From assembly GCF_000730425.1 (NCBI RefSeq), contig NZ_CP008896.1, positions 2,046,001 through 2,110,000 of the forward strand: a DNA stretch of 64,000 bases, written 5' to 3'. The position numbers were made by a program, and so were the translations under genes. This document shows positions 1 to 9,542 of the stretch, in pieces (positions within the stretch are counted from its first letter, which is position 1; every line of letters starts with the position of its first letter). The notes below the pieces were generated by a model. It did not search any database. It was not told where the DNA came from and was given only the letters and a program-made list of their open reading frames with translations. The stretch is from Pseudomonas fluorescens (lineage in GTDB: Bacteria > Pseudomonadota > Gammaproteobacteria > Pseudomonadales > Pseudomonadaceae).

Positions 1-97
1 TGACCGCGATGGTTTCAAACAAACCATCGCCGTAGGCCAGGCCGCGATCTTTGAGCGGCACTGCGTCCGCTGGCTGACCGTCGACCCAGCTATGCAT
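1..97 (-). CDS. pabC: Aminodeoxychorismate lyase, N-terminal fragment (cut by window edge)
   Basis: The 32 visible residues start [11 protein letters not shown] and include the LKDRGLAYGDGLFET segment typical of the PLP-dependent fold IV lyase PabC, which converts 4-amino-4-deoxychorismate to p-aminobenzoate and pyruvate for folate synthesis. The start codon overlaps the fabF stop by one base (TGATG), so the two are translationally coupled. The fabF-pabC order is the conserved Pseudomonas and E. coli arrangement. The rest of the gene lies beyond base 1. Confidence 0.9.
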   Translation of the reverse strand, partial: MHSWVDGQPADAVPLKDRGLAYGDGLFETIAV

Positions 98-1341
98 CAC
101 TCGGTGAACCGGCGGAACACCAGGGAACCGTTGGTACCACCGAAGCCGAACGAGTTGGACAGCACCACGTCGATCGGCATTTTCTGCGGTTCGTGAGGTA
201 CGAAGTTCAGGTCGCAACCTTCATCCGGTTCATCAAGGTTGATGGTTGGCGGCGCGACCTGGTCCTTGATCGCCAGCACGCTGAAAATCGCTTCTACCGC
301 GCCTGCCGCACCCAGCAGGTGACCGGTCATGGACTTGGTGGAACTGACCGCCAACTTGTAGGCGTGCTCACCGAATACAGACTTGATGGCCTGGGCTTCC
401 GCCAGGTCGCCGGTCGGCGTCGAAGTGCCGTGGGCGTTGATGTACTGCACCTGGTCGACGTTGATCTTCGCGTCGCGCAGGGCATTGCCGATGCAACGTG
501 CAGCACCCGCACCGTCGGCAGGTGGCGAGGTCATGTGGTACGCATCGCCACTCATGCCAAAACCGATCAACTCGGCATAGATCGTCGCGCCACGGGCCTT
601 GGCGTGCTCCAGTTCTTCGAGAACCAGGGCACCGGCACCGTCGGACAGTACAAAGCCATCACGGCCCTTGTCCCACGGGCGACTGGCGCGAGTCGGCTCG
701 TCATTGCGCGTCGACAGCGCACGGGATGCGCCAAAGCCGCCCATGCCTAGCCCGCAGGCAGCCATTTCGGCGCCACCGGCGATCATCACGTCAGCCTCGT
801 CATAGGCGATGTTGCGTGCCGCCATGCCGATGCAGTGAGTGCCCGTGGTGCATGCCGTGGAAATGGCGTAGTTAGGCCCCTGGGCACCCAGATGGATGGA
901 CAGGAAACCGGAAATCATATTGATGATCGAGCCCGGGACGAAGAACGGTGAAATTCGACGAGGGCCGGAGTCATGCAGCGTGCGGCTGGTTTCTTCGATA
1001 TTGGTCAAGCCGCCAATACCCGAGCCCATGGCCACGCCGATGCGATCACGGTTGGCATCGGTGACTTCCAGGCCAGCATTACGCACTGCCTGAAAACCGG
1101 CTGCCAGGCCGTATTGAATGAACAGGTCGAGTTTGCGGGATTCCTTGATCGAGAGATATTCCTCGACATTGAAGCCCTTTACCGAGCCGCCAAAACGGGT
1201 GGAATAGGCAGAAAGGTCCGTATGCTCAATCAGACCAATACCACTGTGGCCAGCCAGAATGCCCTGCCAACTGCTCGGCACATCCGTACCCAGTGGCGAC
1301 AACATACCCATACCGGTGACTACGACGCGTCTACGCGACAC
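97..1341 (-). CDS. fabF: 3-oxoacyl-ACP synthase II (KAS II)
   Basis: 414 residues, normal length for FabF, the elongating condensing enzyme of cytosolic type II fatty acid synthesis that also governs the temperature response of unsaturated chains. The thiolase-fold Cys-His-His triad is visible: Cys in STACTTGTH, His in [11 protein letters not shown] and His in [12 protein letters not shown]. The FGFGGTNGS motif lies near the C-terminus. It lies downstream of acpP but is separated from it by a terminator-like hairpin, so it probably receives only part of the acpP transcription. It overlaps pabC at its stop codon. Confidence 0.98.
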   Translation of the reverse strand: MSRRRVVVTGMGMLSPLGTDVPSSWQGILAGHSGIGLIEHTDLSAYSTRFGGSVKGFNVEEYLSIKESRKLDLFIQYGLAAGFQAVRNAGLEVTDANRDRIGVAMGSGIGGLTNIEETSRTLHDSGPRRISPFFVPGSIINMISGFLSIHLGAQGPNYAISTACTTGTHCIGMAARNIAYDEADVMIAGGAEMAACGLGMGGFGASRALSTRNDEPTRASRPWDKGRDGFVLSDGAGALVLEELEHAKARGATIYAELIGFGMSGDAYHMTSPPADGAGAARCIGNALRDAKINVDQVQYINAHGTSTPTGDLAEAQAIKSVFGEHAYKLAVSSTKSMTGHLLGAAGAVEAIFSVLAIKDQVAPPTINLDEPDEGCDLNFVPHEPQKMPIDVVLSNSFGFGGTNGSLVFRRFTE

Positions 1342-1404
1342 AGCACTCTCCTTTTTCTAATGACGACACTTTGTTTCAAAGCTCACTTTTCATCAGAGCT
1401 AAAG

Positions 1405-1439
1405 AAAAAACCGCACGCCGTTATAGCAGTGCGGTTTTT
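1405..1439 (-). terminator. Terminator-like hairpin between acpP and fabF
   Basis: Six-base stem CCGCAC/GTGCGG with a 12-base loop, flanked by A-runs on the left and T-runs on the right, so it can act on either strand. For leftward transcripts it lies just after acpP. Inference: it attenuates read-through, letting the abundant acyl carrier protein message exceed fabF. Confidence 0.7.
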
Positions 1440-1468
1440 CCATGACAGCAAGCGACGATTACAAACTA

Positions 1469-1705
1469 TTACGCCTGGTGGCTAGTAACGTAGTCGATAG
1501 CAGCTTGAACAGTAGTGATTTTTTCAGCTTCTTCGTCCGGGATTTCGGTCTCGAATTCCTCTTCCAGAGCCATCACCAGCTCAACGGTGTCAAGGGAGTC
1601 GGCACCCAGGTCTTCAACGAAGGAAGCAGTGTTGACTACTTCGTCTTCTTTAACGCCCAGTTGCTCGGCAACGATTTTCTTGACGCGCTCTTCGATGGTG
1701 CTCAT
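1469..1705 (-). CDS. acpP: Acyl carrier protein
   Basis: 78 residues, acidic, four-helix carrier protein of type II fatty acid synthesis. The DSL motif ([11 protein letters not shown]) places the phosphopantetheine attachment site at Ser37. The broad-range phosphopantetheinyl transferase encoded at 41584-42300 could modify it. A consensus-like promoter lies directly upstream, and a hairpin follows the gene, in keeping with a very abundant independent transcript. RBS AGGAG precedes the ATG. Confidence 0.98.
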   Translation of the reverse strand: MSTIEERVKKIVAEQLGVKEDEVVNTASFVEDLGADSLDTVELVMALEEEFETEIPDEEAEKITTVQAAIDYVTSHQA

Positions 1706-1757
1706 ACCTTGTTTTCACTCCTAATGGACAAATTCAGGCAGCTGGCCAGTGGGTAAG

Positions 1758-1785
1758 TGTATAGAAAGGCTTTTCAGCTTTTCAA
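1758..1785 (-). promoter_or_regulatory. Sigma-70 promoter candidate for acpP
   Basis: On the minus strand TTGAAA, 16 bases, then TATACA, about 55 bases upstream of the acpP start. This is the best sigma-70 match in the fabG-acpP gap. It fits separate high-level acpP transcription. Confidence 0.6.
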
Positions 1786-1898
1786 CTGAAAGCTTCACCC
1801 TCGTACCCTACCAACCACCTGCCTATAAATTAAGTTGCAGCTTTATAACGGATTTTAGACAGCTCGTATGACATTTTTTTGAAGCGATCCGTCACAAT

Positions 1899-2642
1899 TT
1901 AACTCATGTACATCCCGCCGTTCACCGGGATTGTAGCCCCAGTCACGTATGCCGCACCGTCAGACGCCAGGAAAGTGACCACATTGGCGATCTCTTGGGC
2001 CTGGCCCAGACGGCCCAGCGGAATTTGCGTCAGCAACGCTTCACGTTGCGCTTCAGGCAGCTCGCGGGTCATATCGGTATCGATAAACCCTGGAGCCACC
2101 GAGTTGACCGTAATCGACCGCGAGCCAACTTCACGCGCCAGGGCACGGCTGAAACCTTCCAGGCCTGCCTTGGCAGAAGCGTAGTTTACTTGGCCTGCGT
2201 TACCCATGGCACCCACTACGGAACCAATATTGATAATTCGCCCCCAACGCGCTTTGGTCATGCCACGCAAAACACCCTTGGACAGGCGAAACAGACTGTT
2301 CAAGTTGGTATCGACCACGTCGTACCACTCGTCGTCTTTCATGCGCATCATCAGGTTGTCGCGGGTAATACCGGCGTTGTTCACCAGAATAGCCGGCGCG
2401 CCAAACTGGGAAGTGATCTGGGCCAGTACAGCAGCCACGGACTCATCGCTGGTCACGTTGAGTTCAAGGCCAGTCCCTTGTACGCCATTTTCCTTCAGGG
2501 TTGCGGCGATGCGCTCGGCGCCCGAGGCAGAGGTGGCAGTACCGATCACGATTGCGCCCTGACGGCCCAGCTCCAGGGCGATCGCCTGGCCAATGCCACG
2601 GCTTGCGCCGGTAACCAGTGCAACTTTACCTTGCAGACTCAT
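1899..2642 (-). CDS. fabG: 3-oxoacyl-ACP reductase
   Basis: 247-residue short-chain dehydrogenase that reduces 3-oxoacyl-ACP with NADPH in fatty acid elongation. The N-terminal TGASRGIGQAIA is the nucleotide-binding glycine motif. NNAGITRDNLMMRM, the catalytic Ser in NIGSVVGAMGN and YASAKAG with the Tyr/Lys pair are all present, followed by the FabG-specific VAPGFIDTDMT. It lies 17 bases after fabD in the lipid operon. Confidence 0.98.
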   Translation of the reverse strand: MSLQGKVALVTGASRGIGQAIALELGRQGAIVIGTATSASGAERIAATLKENGVQGTGLELNVTSDESVAAVLAQITSQFGAPAILVNNAGITRDNLMMRMKDDEWYDVVDTNLNSLFRLSKGVLRGMTKARWGRIINIGSVVGAMGNAGQVNYASAKAGLEGFSRALAREVGSRSITVNSVAPGFIDTDMTRELPEAQREALLTQIPLGRLGQAQEIANVVTFLASDGAAYVTGATIPVNGGMYMS

Positions 2643-2659
2643 GCAGGCTTCTCCTAAAT

Positions 2660-3598
2660 TCAGGCCAGTATGGCGCGGGCGGCTGCGAAGCCGTCCGGAG
2701 TATTGAGGTTGGACGTCGACACGCCATCGGCGCAGCGCTTATTGAGACCGGCGAGGACTTTACCCGGACCACACTCAACCAGTTGGGTGGCCCCCTTGGC
2801 AGCCAGGGTCTGGACCGATTCAACCCAGCGCACCGGCTTGTACAGCTGCTCTAGCAGGTCGCGCTTGAGGGTTTCCAGGTCTGGCGCCACATCGGCGCTG
2901 ACGTTTTGCACCAGCGGGATCTGCGGTGCTTGCCAATTGATGGCCGCGATGGACTCGGCAAAACGCTCGGCCGCCGGGCGCATCAACTCGCAATGGGACG
3001 GTACGCTGACCGGCAGCGGCAATGCACGCTTGGCGCCACGGGCCTTGCAACCCTCGATAGCACGCTCGACCGCAGCCTTGGCACCGGCAATCACCACCTG
3101 GCCAGGCGAATTGAAGTTTACCGCGCTGACCACTTCGCCCTGGGCCGCTTCGGCACAGGCTTCGATCACCACGGCGTCGTCCAGGCCCAGAATAGCGGCC
3201 ATGCCGCCCTGCCCGGCTGGAACCGCTTCTTGCATCAGCTGACCACGGCGCTCTACCAGCTTGACCGCCTCGGCGAGGGTCAGGCTGCCTGCTGCGACCA
3301 GGGCGCTGTATTCGCCCAGGCTGTGACCGGCAACAAACGCCGGGCGCGAACCACCTTCAGCCAGCCAGACGCGCCACAGTGCAATGGAAGCCGTCAGAAT
3401 GGCAGGTTGGGTTTTATCAGTTTGATTGAGCAGTTCTTCCGGCCCGTCCTGGGTCAATGCCCAGAGGTCGTAGCCCAAGGCAGCAGAAGCTTCCTTGAAT
3501 GTTTCCAGGACTAGCGGGTATTGCGCGCCCAGCTCGGCCAACATGCCGAGGGACTGCGAACCCTGCCCTGGAAAGACGAATGCGAGGGATGTAGACAT
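2660..3598 (-). CDS. fabD: Malonyl-CoA:ACP transacylase
   Basis: 312 residues from the start MSTSLAFVFPGQGSQ. It loads malonyl groups from CoA onto ACP for fatty acid synthesis. The nucleophile elbow GHSLGEYSAL and the later VPSHCELM histidine are visible. The reading frame stays open 52 codons further upstream, but family alignment and the GGGGC purine tract before the ATG support the start at 3598. It sits between plsX and fabG. Confidence 0.97.
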   Translation of the reverse strand: MSTSLAFVFPGQGSQSLGMLAELGAQYPLVLETFKEASAALGYDLWALTQDGPEELLNQTDKTQPAILTASIALWRVWLAEGGSRPAFVAGHSLGEYSALVAAGSLTLAEAVKLVERRGQLMQEAVPAGQGGMAAILGLDDAVVIEACAEAAQGEVVSAVNFNSPGQVVIAGAKAAVERAIEGCKARGAKRALPLPVSVPSHCELMRPAAERFAESIAAINWQAPQIPLVQNVSADVAPDLETLKRDLLEQLYKPVRWVESVQTLAAKGATQLVECGPGKVLAGLNKRCADGVSTSNLNTPDGFAAARAILA

Positions 3599-3725
3599 GT
3601 AACAAGCCCCTAATGATCTGGTCGTCGGTGAATTGACGCCCCACAGCTGGGAGCGCAAGAAACTGACAGATTGGATGGTCAATTGAACTGGCCGGTCACA
3701 TTTAAGCATTCCCAGCCCGATTCGC

Positions 3726-4736
3726 CTAAGGCAACAGATCCTCAAGACGGCCATGCAAGCGCTGCGGCAGGTTCTCCTGGATCTCGATCAGCGCGCGCGC
3801 AATGGCGCTCTGAAAACCCTGGACCCCCGCCGAACCGTGGCTTTTTACCACAATACCCTGCAAACCGAGGAAGCTTGCGCCATTGTGCCGCGCCGGGGCC
3901 AAGTCCTCCTGCAGACGCCGCATCAACGGCAGCGCCAGGGCACCCACCAGCCGGGAAACCAGGTTGCGCGTGAACAACGCCTCGATCCGCGCGGCAATCA
4001 TCGTAGCCAGACCCTCGCTGGATTTAAGCAGGATGTTTCCGACAAAACCGTCACACACCACCACATCGGCCTCACCGCGATACAGCCCATCGCCTTCGAC
4101 AAACCCGATGTAGTTCAAGCCCCGCGCCTGCTGCAACAGGCTGGCGGCCAACTTGACTTGCTGGTTGCCCTTGATGTCCTCGGTGCCAATGTTCAGCAAG
4201 GCCACTCTCGGACGCACCACGCCCAGCGCTTCGGCCGCGACCGACCCCATCAGGGCAAAGTGCAGCAAGTGCTCGGCACTGCAATCGACGTTCGCCCCCA
4301 GGTCCAGCAACTGGCAGTAGCCACGCTGCGTCGGGATCGCCGCGACCATCGCTGGCCGATCAATGCCCGGCAGGGTTTTCAGCACATGGCGGGACAAGGC
4401 CATCAAGGCCCCGGTATTACCCGCACTGACACACGCCTGGACCTTGCCATCGCGCAGCAGTTCAAGGGCCACGCGCATGGAAGAGTCGGGCTTGCCACGC
4501 AGAGCCTGGGCCGGTTTTTCATCCATGCCGATGGTTTCGCTGGCAGGCGTTATCGTCAGGCGCGCGCGATCCACAGCCGGATGACTGGCAATCAATTCTT
4601 CAAGTAAGGAAGGTTGACCGACAAGGGTCAGGTGTAGCGAGGGCGTAGCAGACAGGCTGGCTATGCATGCCTGGACAATGCTGCGGGGACCGAAGTCCCC
4701 GCCCATTGCGTCAATCGCGATGACTTGAGCAGACAA
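3726..4736 (-). CDS. plsX: Phosphate acyltransferase PlsX
   Basis: 336 residues. PlsX makes acyl-phosphate from acyl-ACP for the PlsY glycerol-3-phosphate acyltransferase, linking fatty acid and phospholipid synthesis at the inner face of the membrane. [12 protein letters not shown] at the N-terminus, [10 protein letters not shown] and [14 protein letters not shown] are family hallmarks. It starts four bases after the rpmF stop, as in E. coli (yceD-rpmF-plsX-fab). Confidence 0.97.
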   Translation of the reverse strand: MSAQVIAIDAMGGDFGPRSIVQACIASLSATPSLHLTLVGQPSLLEELIASHPAVDRARLTITPASETIGMDEKPAQALRGKPDSSMRVALELLRDGKVQACVSAGNTGALMALSRHVLKTLPGIDRPAMVAAIPTQRGYCQLLDLGANVDCSAEHLLHFALMGSVAAEALGVVRPRVALLNIGTEDIKGNQQVKLAASLLQQARGLNYIGFVEGDGLYRGEADVVVCDGFVGNILLKSSEGLATMIAARIEALFTRNLVSRLVGALALPLMRRLQEDLAPARHNGASFLGLQGIVVKSHGSAGVQGFQSAIARALIEIQENLPQRLHGRLEDLLP

Positions 4737-4740
4737 GTGA

Positions 4741-4923
4741 TTACTCGTCAGCGCCCTTGTCGATCACTTTACGGCCACGGTATACGCCTTCTGGCGATAC
4801 GTGGTGACGCAGGTGAATTTCACCGGTGGTTTTTTCTACAGACAGAGTGCTTGCCGTCAGGGCATCGTGCGAACGACGCATGTCACGGGCAGAGCGGGAT
4901 TTTTTGTTCTGCTGAACAGCCAT
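4741..4923 (-). CDS. rpmF: 50S ribosomal protein L32
   Basis: 60 residues, basic, starting [20 protein letters not shown], the standard L32 N-terminus. No zinc-binding cysteines are present, so this is the non-zinc form. It lies between yceD and plsX, the conserved order that couples a ribosomal protein to membrane lipid synthesis. An AGGAG-type RBS precedes the start. Confidence 0.97.
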   Translation of the reverse strand: MAVQQNKKSRSARDMRRSHDALTASTLSVEKTTGEIHLRHHVSPEGVYRGRKVIDKGADE

Positions 4924-4936
4924 AATTGATTAACTC

Positions 4937-5467
4937 CTAAACGTTTGGGTCACGCTTTAACTGCGCCAATACACTGAACGGGTTGGACCGCGTTACCTCG
5001 TCCTCGCTCGGTTCGGACTCGTCATCGAGCCCCGCCGGCTGCTGGCATTCTTCCGGATGATGAGCAGGCACAATGGGCAAGGCGAGCAAAAGCTCTTCCT
5101 CGATCAGTGCATGCAGATCCAAAGGATCTTCGCCCAGTTCCAGCACGTCATAACCTTTCGGCAACGACTGGGTATTCGCACCCTCTGTCACCACAGCATA
5201 ACTGCATTCGCTGTGGATCGGCAGGGTGACCAGCTCAAGACAACGCTGGCAAACCATTTTGACCTCGGTGTCGATAAAACTGTGGATTACCACAGATTTA
5301 CGTTCATCTCGTTCAAAAACGAATTTAGCCTGCACCGTACCGACAGTGTCGGAAAGCGGGTCGCAGAGTCTCTCCAAATCGGCCAGCAACACTTCACCTT
5401 GGAGGGTGGTGCCACGGTCAGCCAATTTGCGCGGGTCAACGTGAGGTGGAATCGGGTCATTCAACAT
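4937..5467 (-). CDS. yceD: YceD/DUF177 family protein (large-subunit rRNA accumulation)
   Basis: 176 residues starting MLNDPIPPHVDPRKLADRGT. DUF177 proteins are needed for 23S rRNA accumulation and sit with rpmF in most bacteria. A CQRC motif (CQRCLELVTLPIHSEC) and an acidic C-terminal part (EPSEDEVTR) are visible. An in-frame ATG eight codons upstream lies inside the promoter spacer and is unlikely to be used. The predicted transcription start is only a few bases before this ATG and no Shine-Dalgarno is visible, so the message may be leaderless. Confidence 0.92.
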   Translation of the reverse strand: MLNDPIPPHVDPRKLADRGTTLQGEVLLADLERLCDPLSDTVGTVQAKFVFERDERKSVVIHSFIDTEVKMVCQRCLELVTLPIHSECSYAVVTEGANTQSLPKGYDVLELGEDPLDLHALIEEELLLALPIVPAHHPEECQQPAGLDDESEPSEDEVTRSNPFSVLAQLKRDPNV

Positions 5468-5476
5468 AGGCGCAGC

Positions 5477-5504
5477 ATTATAGGGATGCACCCGCCCATG
5501 TCAA
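5477..5504 (-). promoter_or_regulatory. Consensus sigma-70 promoter of the yceD-rpmF-plsX-fab operon
   Basis: On the minus strand TTGACA, 16 bases, TATAAT: both hexamers match the consensus exactly. Its predicted start, near 5470, is about 3 bases before the yceD ATG. Confidence 0.8.
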
Positions 5505-5572
5505 AGGAAATTCAGCCCTGTGCGCCAGACTGCCTACTCGCTAGAATCCGCGACTGCCTTGAGGAGAGCCAC

Positions 5573-6151
5573 ATGTTGCCTTTATTACTCGCTTCCAGCT
5601 CGGTTTATCGCCGGGAACTGCTGAATCGCCTGCACCTACCGTTCATCTGCAGCGCACCGGATATCGACGAAAGCCATCATGCAAATGAGTCCGCGGCAGA
5701 CCTGGTCAAGCGCCTGGCCGAAGAGAAAGCCCGCGCCCTTGCCGACAGTCACCCGGGGCACCTGATCATCGGCTCGGACCAGGTGGCGACGCTGGACGGC
5801 CAGATCATCGGCAAGCCCCACACCTTTGAAAAGGCCCGCGAGCAATTGCTGGCCGCCAGCGGCCGGCAGATCAGCTTCCTGACCGGCCTGGCACTGCTCA
5901 ATAGCGACACCGGGCACTGCCAGGTGGACTGCGTCCCTTTCACCGTCACGATGCGCCAACTGGAGTCGGCGCAGATCGAGCGCTATCTGCGGATCGAACA
6001 ACCCTATGACTGCGCTGGCAGCTTCAAGGCTGAAGGACTGGGGGTGAGCCTGTTTCAAAGCACCGCAGGGCCGGATGCCACCAGCCTCGTCGGCCTGCCA
6101 TTGATTCGCCTGGTGGACATGTTGCTGGCCGAAGGCATACAGGTACCGTAA
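5573..6151 (+). CDS. maf: Maf-family nucleotide pyrophosphatase (YceF type)
   Basis: 192 residues from MLPLLLASSSVYRRELLNRL, the Maf N-terminus with the LASSS motif. Maf/YceF proteins hydrolyse non-canonical nucleoside triphosphates such as m7GTP as a house-cleaning function. SDQVATLDG and the CAGSFKAEGLG region carry the conserved acidic and Lys residues. It is divergent from yceD, as in E. coli yceF/yceD. An AGGAG RBS precedes the ATG. Confidence 0.95.
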   Translation: MLPLLLASSSVYRRELLNRLHLPFICSAPDIDESHHANESAADLVKRLAEEKARALADSHPGHLIIGSDQVATLDGQIIGKPHTFEKAREQLLAASGRQISFLTGLALLNSDTGHCQVDCVPFTVTMRQLESAQIERYLRIEQPYDCAGSFKAEGLGVSLFQSTAGPDATSLVGLPLIRLVDMLLAEGIQVP

Positions 6152-6172
6152 GCACATAACAAAACCCAAAGC

Positions 6173-6196
6173 GGGAGCAGGCAAGCCCGCCCCCAC
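6173..6196. repeat. REP-like palindrome
   Basis: GCGGGAGCAGGCAAGCCCGC type imperfect palindrome of the Pseudomonas REP class, in the gap between convergent maf and sppA. Related copies occur elsewhere in the window. Confidence 0.6.
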
Positions 6197-6221
6197 ACTT
6201 TGCGCTATGCCAATTTCGAGA

Positions 6222-7211
6222 TCAGCGCAGGGTCGGCCCCTGGAACCCCATATACAGCGCCAGCTTTTCCGCCACACTGGCGCCCAATCGCTTGGAGAAG
6301 CGGTCGAACGGCGACTCCTGAATGGTAAAGTCCACCAATTCCTTTTCGCCGACCACATCCCGCGCCACCGAACTGGCACTGCCCAGGCCATCGATCAAGC
6401 CCAGCGGCAACGCCTGCTCACCGGACCAGATCAGGCCGGAGAACAACTCCGGATGCTCTTTATCCTTGAGCCGCTCACCGCGCCCCTGCTTGACGCTGGC
6501 GATGAACTGGCGATGGGTGGTGTCGAGCACGCTCTGCCAGAACCGGGTTTCGTCAGCCTTTTGTGGCTGGAACGGATCAAGAAACGACTTGTGCTCACCC
6601 GACGTGTAGGTACGCCGTTCAACCCCCAGTTTCTCCATGGCCCCGACAAACCCGTAGCCGGCCGCCGTCACGCCAATGGAGCCCACCAGACTGGCCTTGT
6701 CGGCGTAGATCTGGTCGGCGGCGCTGGCGATGTAATAAGCGCCCGAAGCACCCAGGTCGGAAATCACCGCATACAGTTTGGTCTCGGGATGCAGCGCGCG
6801 CAGCCGGCGGATTTCGTCATACACATAGCCCGACTGCACCGGACTGCCGCCTGGGCTGTTGATGCGCAGCACCACACCCTTGACCTTGGGATCCTCGAAG
6901 GCTGTACGCAGACTGCTGACAATATTGTCGGCGCTGGCCGCTTCCTTGTCGGCAATCACCCCGCGCACCTCGATCAACGCGGTGTAGCTACCACTGCGGG
7001 CGGCGCTCTTTTCCATATCCACCAAGGGACTGAACAGCACCAGCATGCCAATCAGATAGGTAAAGGTCAGGAGCTTGAAGAAGATCCCCCAGCGCCGGGC
7101 GCGACGCTGCTCCTGAACGCCTGCCAGCAGTGTCTTTTCCAGCAACTTCCAGCTTTTATCATCGCCATTGTCAGCACCGGACTTGGTCGGCGCTTTCCAC
7201 TCATCGGTCAT
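6222..7211 (-). CDS. sppA: S49 signal-peptide peptidase, short SppA type
   Basis: 329 residues. After a cytosolic N-terminus, one membrane helix is visible at about residues 42-64 (WGIFFKLLTFTYLIGMLVLF), with the protease domain outside. It degrades cleaved signal peptides. The nucleophile Ser lies in DLGASGAYYIASAADQIYAD, followed by GSIGVTAAGYG, and an INSPGG motif precedes. The length matches the single-domain family rather than the ~600-residue E. coli form. It lies 21 bases after the HAD gene and is probably cotranscribed. Confidence 0.93.
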   Translation of the reverse strand: MTDEWKAPTKSGADNGDDKSWKLLEKTLLAGVQEQRRARRWGIFFKLLTFTYLIGMLVLFSPLVDMEKSAARSGSYTALIEVRGVIADKEAASADNIVSSLRTAFEDPKVKGVVLRINSPGGSPVQSGYVYDEIRRLRALHPETKLYAVISDLGASGAYYIASAADQIYADKASLVGSIGVTAAGYGFVGAMEKLGVERRTYTSGEHKSFLDPFQPQKADETRFWQSVLDTTHRQFIASVKQGRGERLKDKEHPELFSGLIWSGEQALPLGLIDGLGSASSVARDVVGEKELVDFTIQESPFDRFSKRLGASVAEKLALYMGFQGPTLR

Positions 7212-7232
7212 GCCATCTACCCCAGCAAAAAC

Positions 7233-7895
7233 TTAATGGACCTGGTTGAGCCAGGCATGCAATTGCGAAAACCGATCAATCATCAGTCGTGGCTCGTAAG
7301 CCTGCAAGGCCTCGGGGGACTGAGCCCCATAGCTGACAGCAACGCTGTCCATGCCGGCATTGCGCGCCATCAGCAGGTCGAACGAAGCATCACCGACCAT
7401 CAACGATTCACGGGCAGACACGCCGCAATGGGCCATGATCTGCTCCAGCATCAACGGATGGGGCTTGCTCGCGGTCTCATCGGCGGCACGGGTAACATCG
7501 AAATAATCTTCCCAGCCATTGGCCTTGAGCACCCGATCCAAGCCACGCCGGGCCTTGCCGGTCGCTACAGCCAGGTGGTAACCCTGCTCACGCAATGCCG
7601 CCAGAGATTGCACCACCCCCTCGAACAAGGGCGACGGCTGCGCCTCCAGGGCAATGTAGTGATCGGCATAGTGCTCGCGAAACGCTACCAGCTCACTGTC
7701 AGCGATCTGCGGGTACAAGGTGCGAATGGCCTCCGGCAAGCCGAGGCCAATGATGCCCTTGACCGCCAGGTCACTGCACAGTTCGAAGCCGGAACGGGTC
7801 GAAGCCACATGCATGGACTCGACAATCCGGCCAATGGAATCGCACAGGGTGCCATCCCAGTCAAAAATCAGCAGTTTGTAGTCAGGGCGCGACAC
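7233..7895 (-). CDS. HAD-superfamily phosphatase, Gph/PGPase-like
   Basis: 220 residues with motif [11 protein letters not shown] (two catalytic Asp), motif II VATGK, and a C-terminal [16 protein letters not shown] motif IV: a complete HAD phosphatase with an alpha-helical cap. Substrate unknown; phosphoglycolate-type or nucleotide phosphates are plausible. It begins with GTG and overlaps the rluC stop by 14 bases, so the two are translationally coupled, an arrangement common in gamma-proteobacteria. Confidence 0.9.
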   Translation of the reverse strand: MSRPDYKLLIFDWDGTLCDSIGRIVESMHVASTRSGFELCSDLAVKGIIGLGLPEAIRTLYPQIADSELVAFREHYADHYIALEAQPSPLFEGVVQSLAALREQGYHLAVATGKARRGLDRVLKANGWEDYFDVTRAADETASKPHPLMLEQIMAHCGVSARESLMVGDASFDLLMARNAGMDSVAVSYGAQSPEALQAYEPRLMIDRFSQLHAWLNQVH

Positions 7896-8841
7896 TCAGG
7901 CGCTCCACGGTCTTGGCCCACATCTCATCGACGGGGGCCTGCAACTTCAATTCACCACCATCGGGCAACGGCACCGTCAGCATGTACGCATGCAGGAACA
8001 GGCGCTTGCCACCAAGGTCGCGAATCTCCTTGGAGAAGCCCTCGTCGCCATACTTGGTATCGCCAGCAATACAGTGCCCAGCGTGCAGGGTATGCACACG
8101 AATCTGATGGGTCCGCCCGGTCACTGGCTTGGCCTCGACCATGGTCGCGAAGTCACCGAAACGCCGCAGCACCTTGAATAGGGTCAGCGCCTCCTTGCCC
8201 TCCTCGTCCACCTCGACCATGCGCTCGCCGGAGCGCAGGTTGCTCTTCTGCAACGGCGCACGCACGCTTTTGATCGAAGATGCCCAATTGCCACGTACCA
8301 ACGCCATATAGCGCTTATCCACGCCATCGCCGCGCAAGGCAGTATGCAGATGGCGCAACATGCTGCGTTTCTTGGCGATCATCAACAGGCCGGAGGTGTC
8401 GCGGTCCAGGCGATGGACCAGTTCCAGCTCCTTGGCATCCGGACGCAACTGACGAAAGGCTTCGATCACCCCGAAATTCAGGCCGCTGCCACCATGGACC
8501 GCGATGCCGCATGGCTTGTTGATTACAATCAGCTTGTTGTCTTCGAAGACAATCGATGCCTCAAGGCGCTGCAACAGCCCCTGGGCCAATGGCACAGGCT
8601 CGTCACGCTCAGGCACGCGAACAGGCGGCACCCGGACGATATCACCCGCCTGCAGCTTGTACTCGGGCTTGATCCGACCTTTGTTCACCCGCACTTCGCC
8701 TTTACGCAAAATGCGATAAATCAAGGTCTTGGGCACGCCCTTGAGCCTGGCCAGAAGAAAATTGTCGATGCGTTGGCCGGCATATTCCGGCGAGACCTCA
8801 AGCAGCTGGACGCTGGGGGTCGGGGGGGTGGTAGTCGTCAT
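7882..8841 (-). CDS. rluC: 23S rRNA pseudouridine synthase RluC (U955/2504/2580)
   Basis: 319 residues. An N-terminal S4 RNA-binding domain (residues 18-80, [20 protein letters not shown]) is followed by the RluA-type synthase domain with catalytic Asp in [17 protein letters not shown], and [19 protein letters not shown] near the end. RluC modifies three 23S rRNA uridines. It is divergent from rne, the standard neighbour pair in gamma-proteobacteria. Confidence 0.96.
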   Translation of the reverse strand: MTTTTPPTPSVQLLEVSPEYAGQRIDNFLLARLKGVPKTLIYRILRKGEVRVNKGRIKPEYKLQAGDIVRVPPVRVPERDEPVPLAQGLLQRLEASIVFEDNKLIVINKPCGIAVHGGSGLNFGVIEAFRQLRPDAKELELVHRLDRDTSGLLMIAKKRSMLRHLHTALRGDGVDKRYMALVRGNWASSIKSVRAPLQKSNLRSGERMVEVDEEGKEALTLFKVLRRFGDFATMVEAKPVTGRTHQIRVHTLHAGHCIAGDTKYGDEGFSKEIRDLGGKRLFLHAYMLTVPLPDGGELKLQAPVDEMWAKTVERLSVAP

Positions 8842-8870
8842 GCCGGGAATGATAACAATTTTTTATGGAA

Positions 8871-8899
8871 TTGAAGCACTTAATCATTGCTGCTATAGT
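8871..8899 (+). promoter_or_regulatory. Sigma-70 promoter candidate for rne
   Basis: TTGAAG, 17 bases, TATAGT at the left end of the rluC-rne gap. This places the transcript start about 8906 and gives an rne leader of about 635 bases. Confidence 0.7.
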
Positions 8900-8905
8900 C
8901 GCGAA

Positions 8906-9542
8906 CGCCGCCAAAAGCGGCCTGGGCAGAGGACTCGCGGCAAACTGCCGCCCCTGACCATCGCAATTCATCAGGACGCGAGGCCGTCCTACGGGGCTCT
9001 TGCCACACTGGAAGGCTCAAGATTGTAACAAGCGCAGGTGACATGAGGCCTGAAGCGAGTGCAAGAAGCAGCGTGATTACTCGCCTCTTGCGCCGATATT
9101 TACGGCCAGTTCACAAAGTGCAGTCAGTCTTGTACCAGACCACGGCGAATGCTTCGGAAACAACGCCTGTTACTAGCCATGAGCGTGAACTCCCCATTGG
9201 AGAACACGGTAAATGCCAACCCGCTGCGGATTCTGCGCGCGGCAGCACCCGAATTATCAGGGATACGTGTAGGGTGGAGATGCACAACCGTCGGACTGTG
9301 TAGCACTAGGCTTATATTTAGACGCTTCATCTCGTCCACAGTCGCCGGTTGATTCCTCCTCCTGACTGAGTGCTTATTAAGTCACCACAGCAAGCAGGAC
9401 GCGTAAGTCGCGATACCAGCCCAATTGGTCGGTATTGCTGGACACTGGAGTGGCCAACCACTCTTGACGCACCTGACACCGACCGTGAGAAGTCGTGTGT
9501 GCCGAACGCCGTTTCCGGCAGCCCGGAAACCGACGGTACAAC
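8906..9542 (+). ncRNA. Long structured 5' leader of rne (rne-II-type element expected within it)
   Basis: About 635 bases without a credible gene. Hairpin-forming stretches are visible, including GCGGCAAACTGCCGC near 8938 and, just before the start codon, GTTTCCGG/CCGGAAAC (9511-9530). RNase E messages are autoregulated through leader structure, and a pseudomonad leader motif called rne-II is established knowledge. I infer that this leader contains it but cannot place its exact limits by eye. Confidence 0.6.

Noticed and set aside
3599..3754. N-terminal 52-residue extension of FabD
   Set aside because: Extension is not FabD-like; the start at 3598 has an RBS and begins with the conserved FVFPGQGSQ region.
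5057..5572. Long N-terminal extension of Maf
   Set aside because: It runs antisense through yceD and through the operon promoter; the Maf fold starts at 5573.
6207..8177. 656-residue plus-strand frame across sppA, HAD gene and rluC
   Set aside because: Overlaps three well-supported minus-strand genes and has no recognisable domain.
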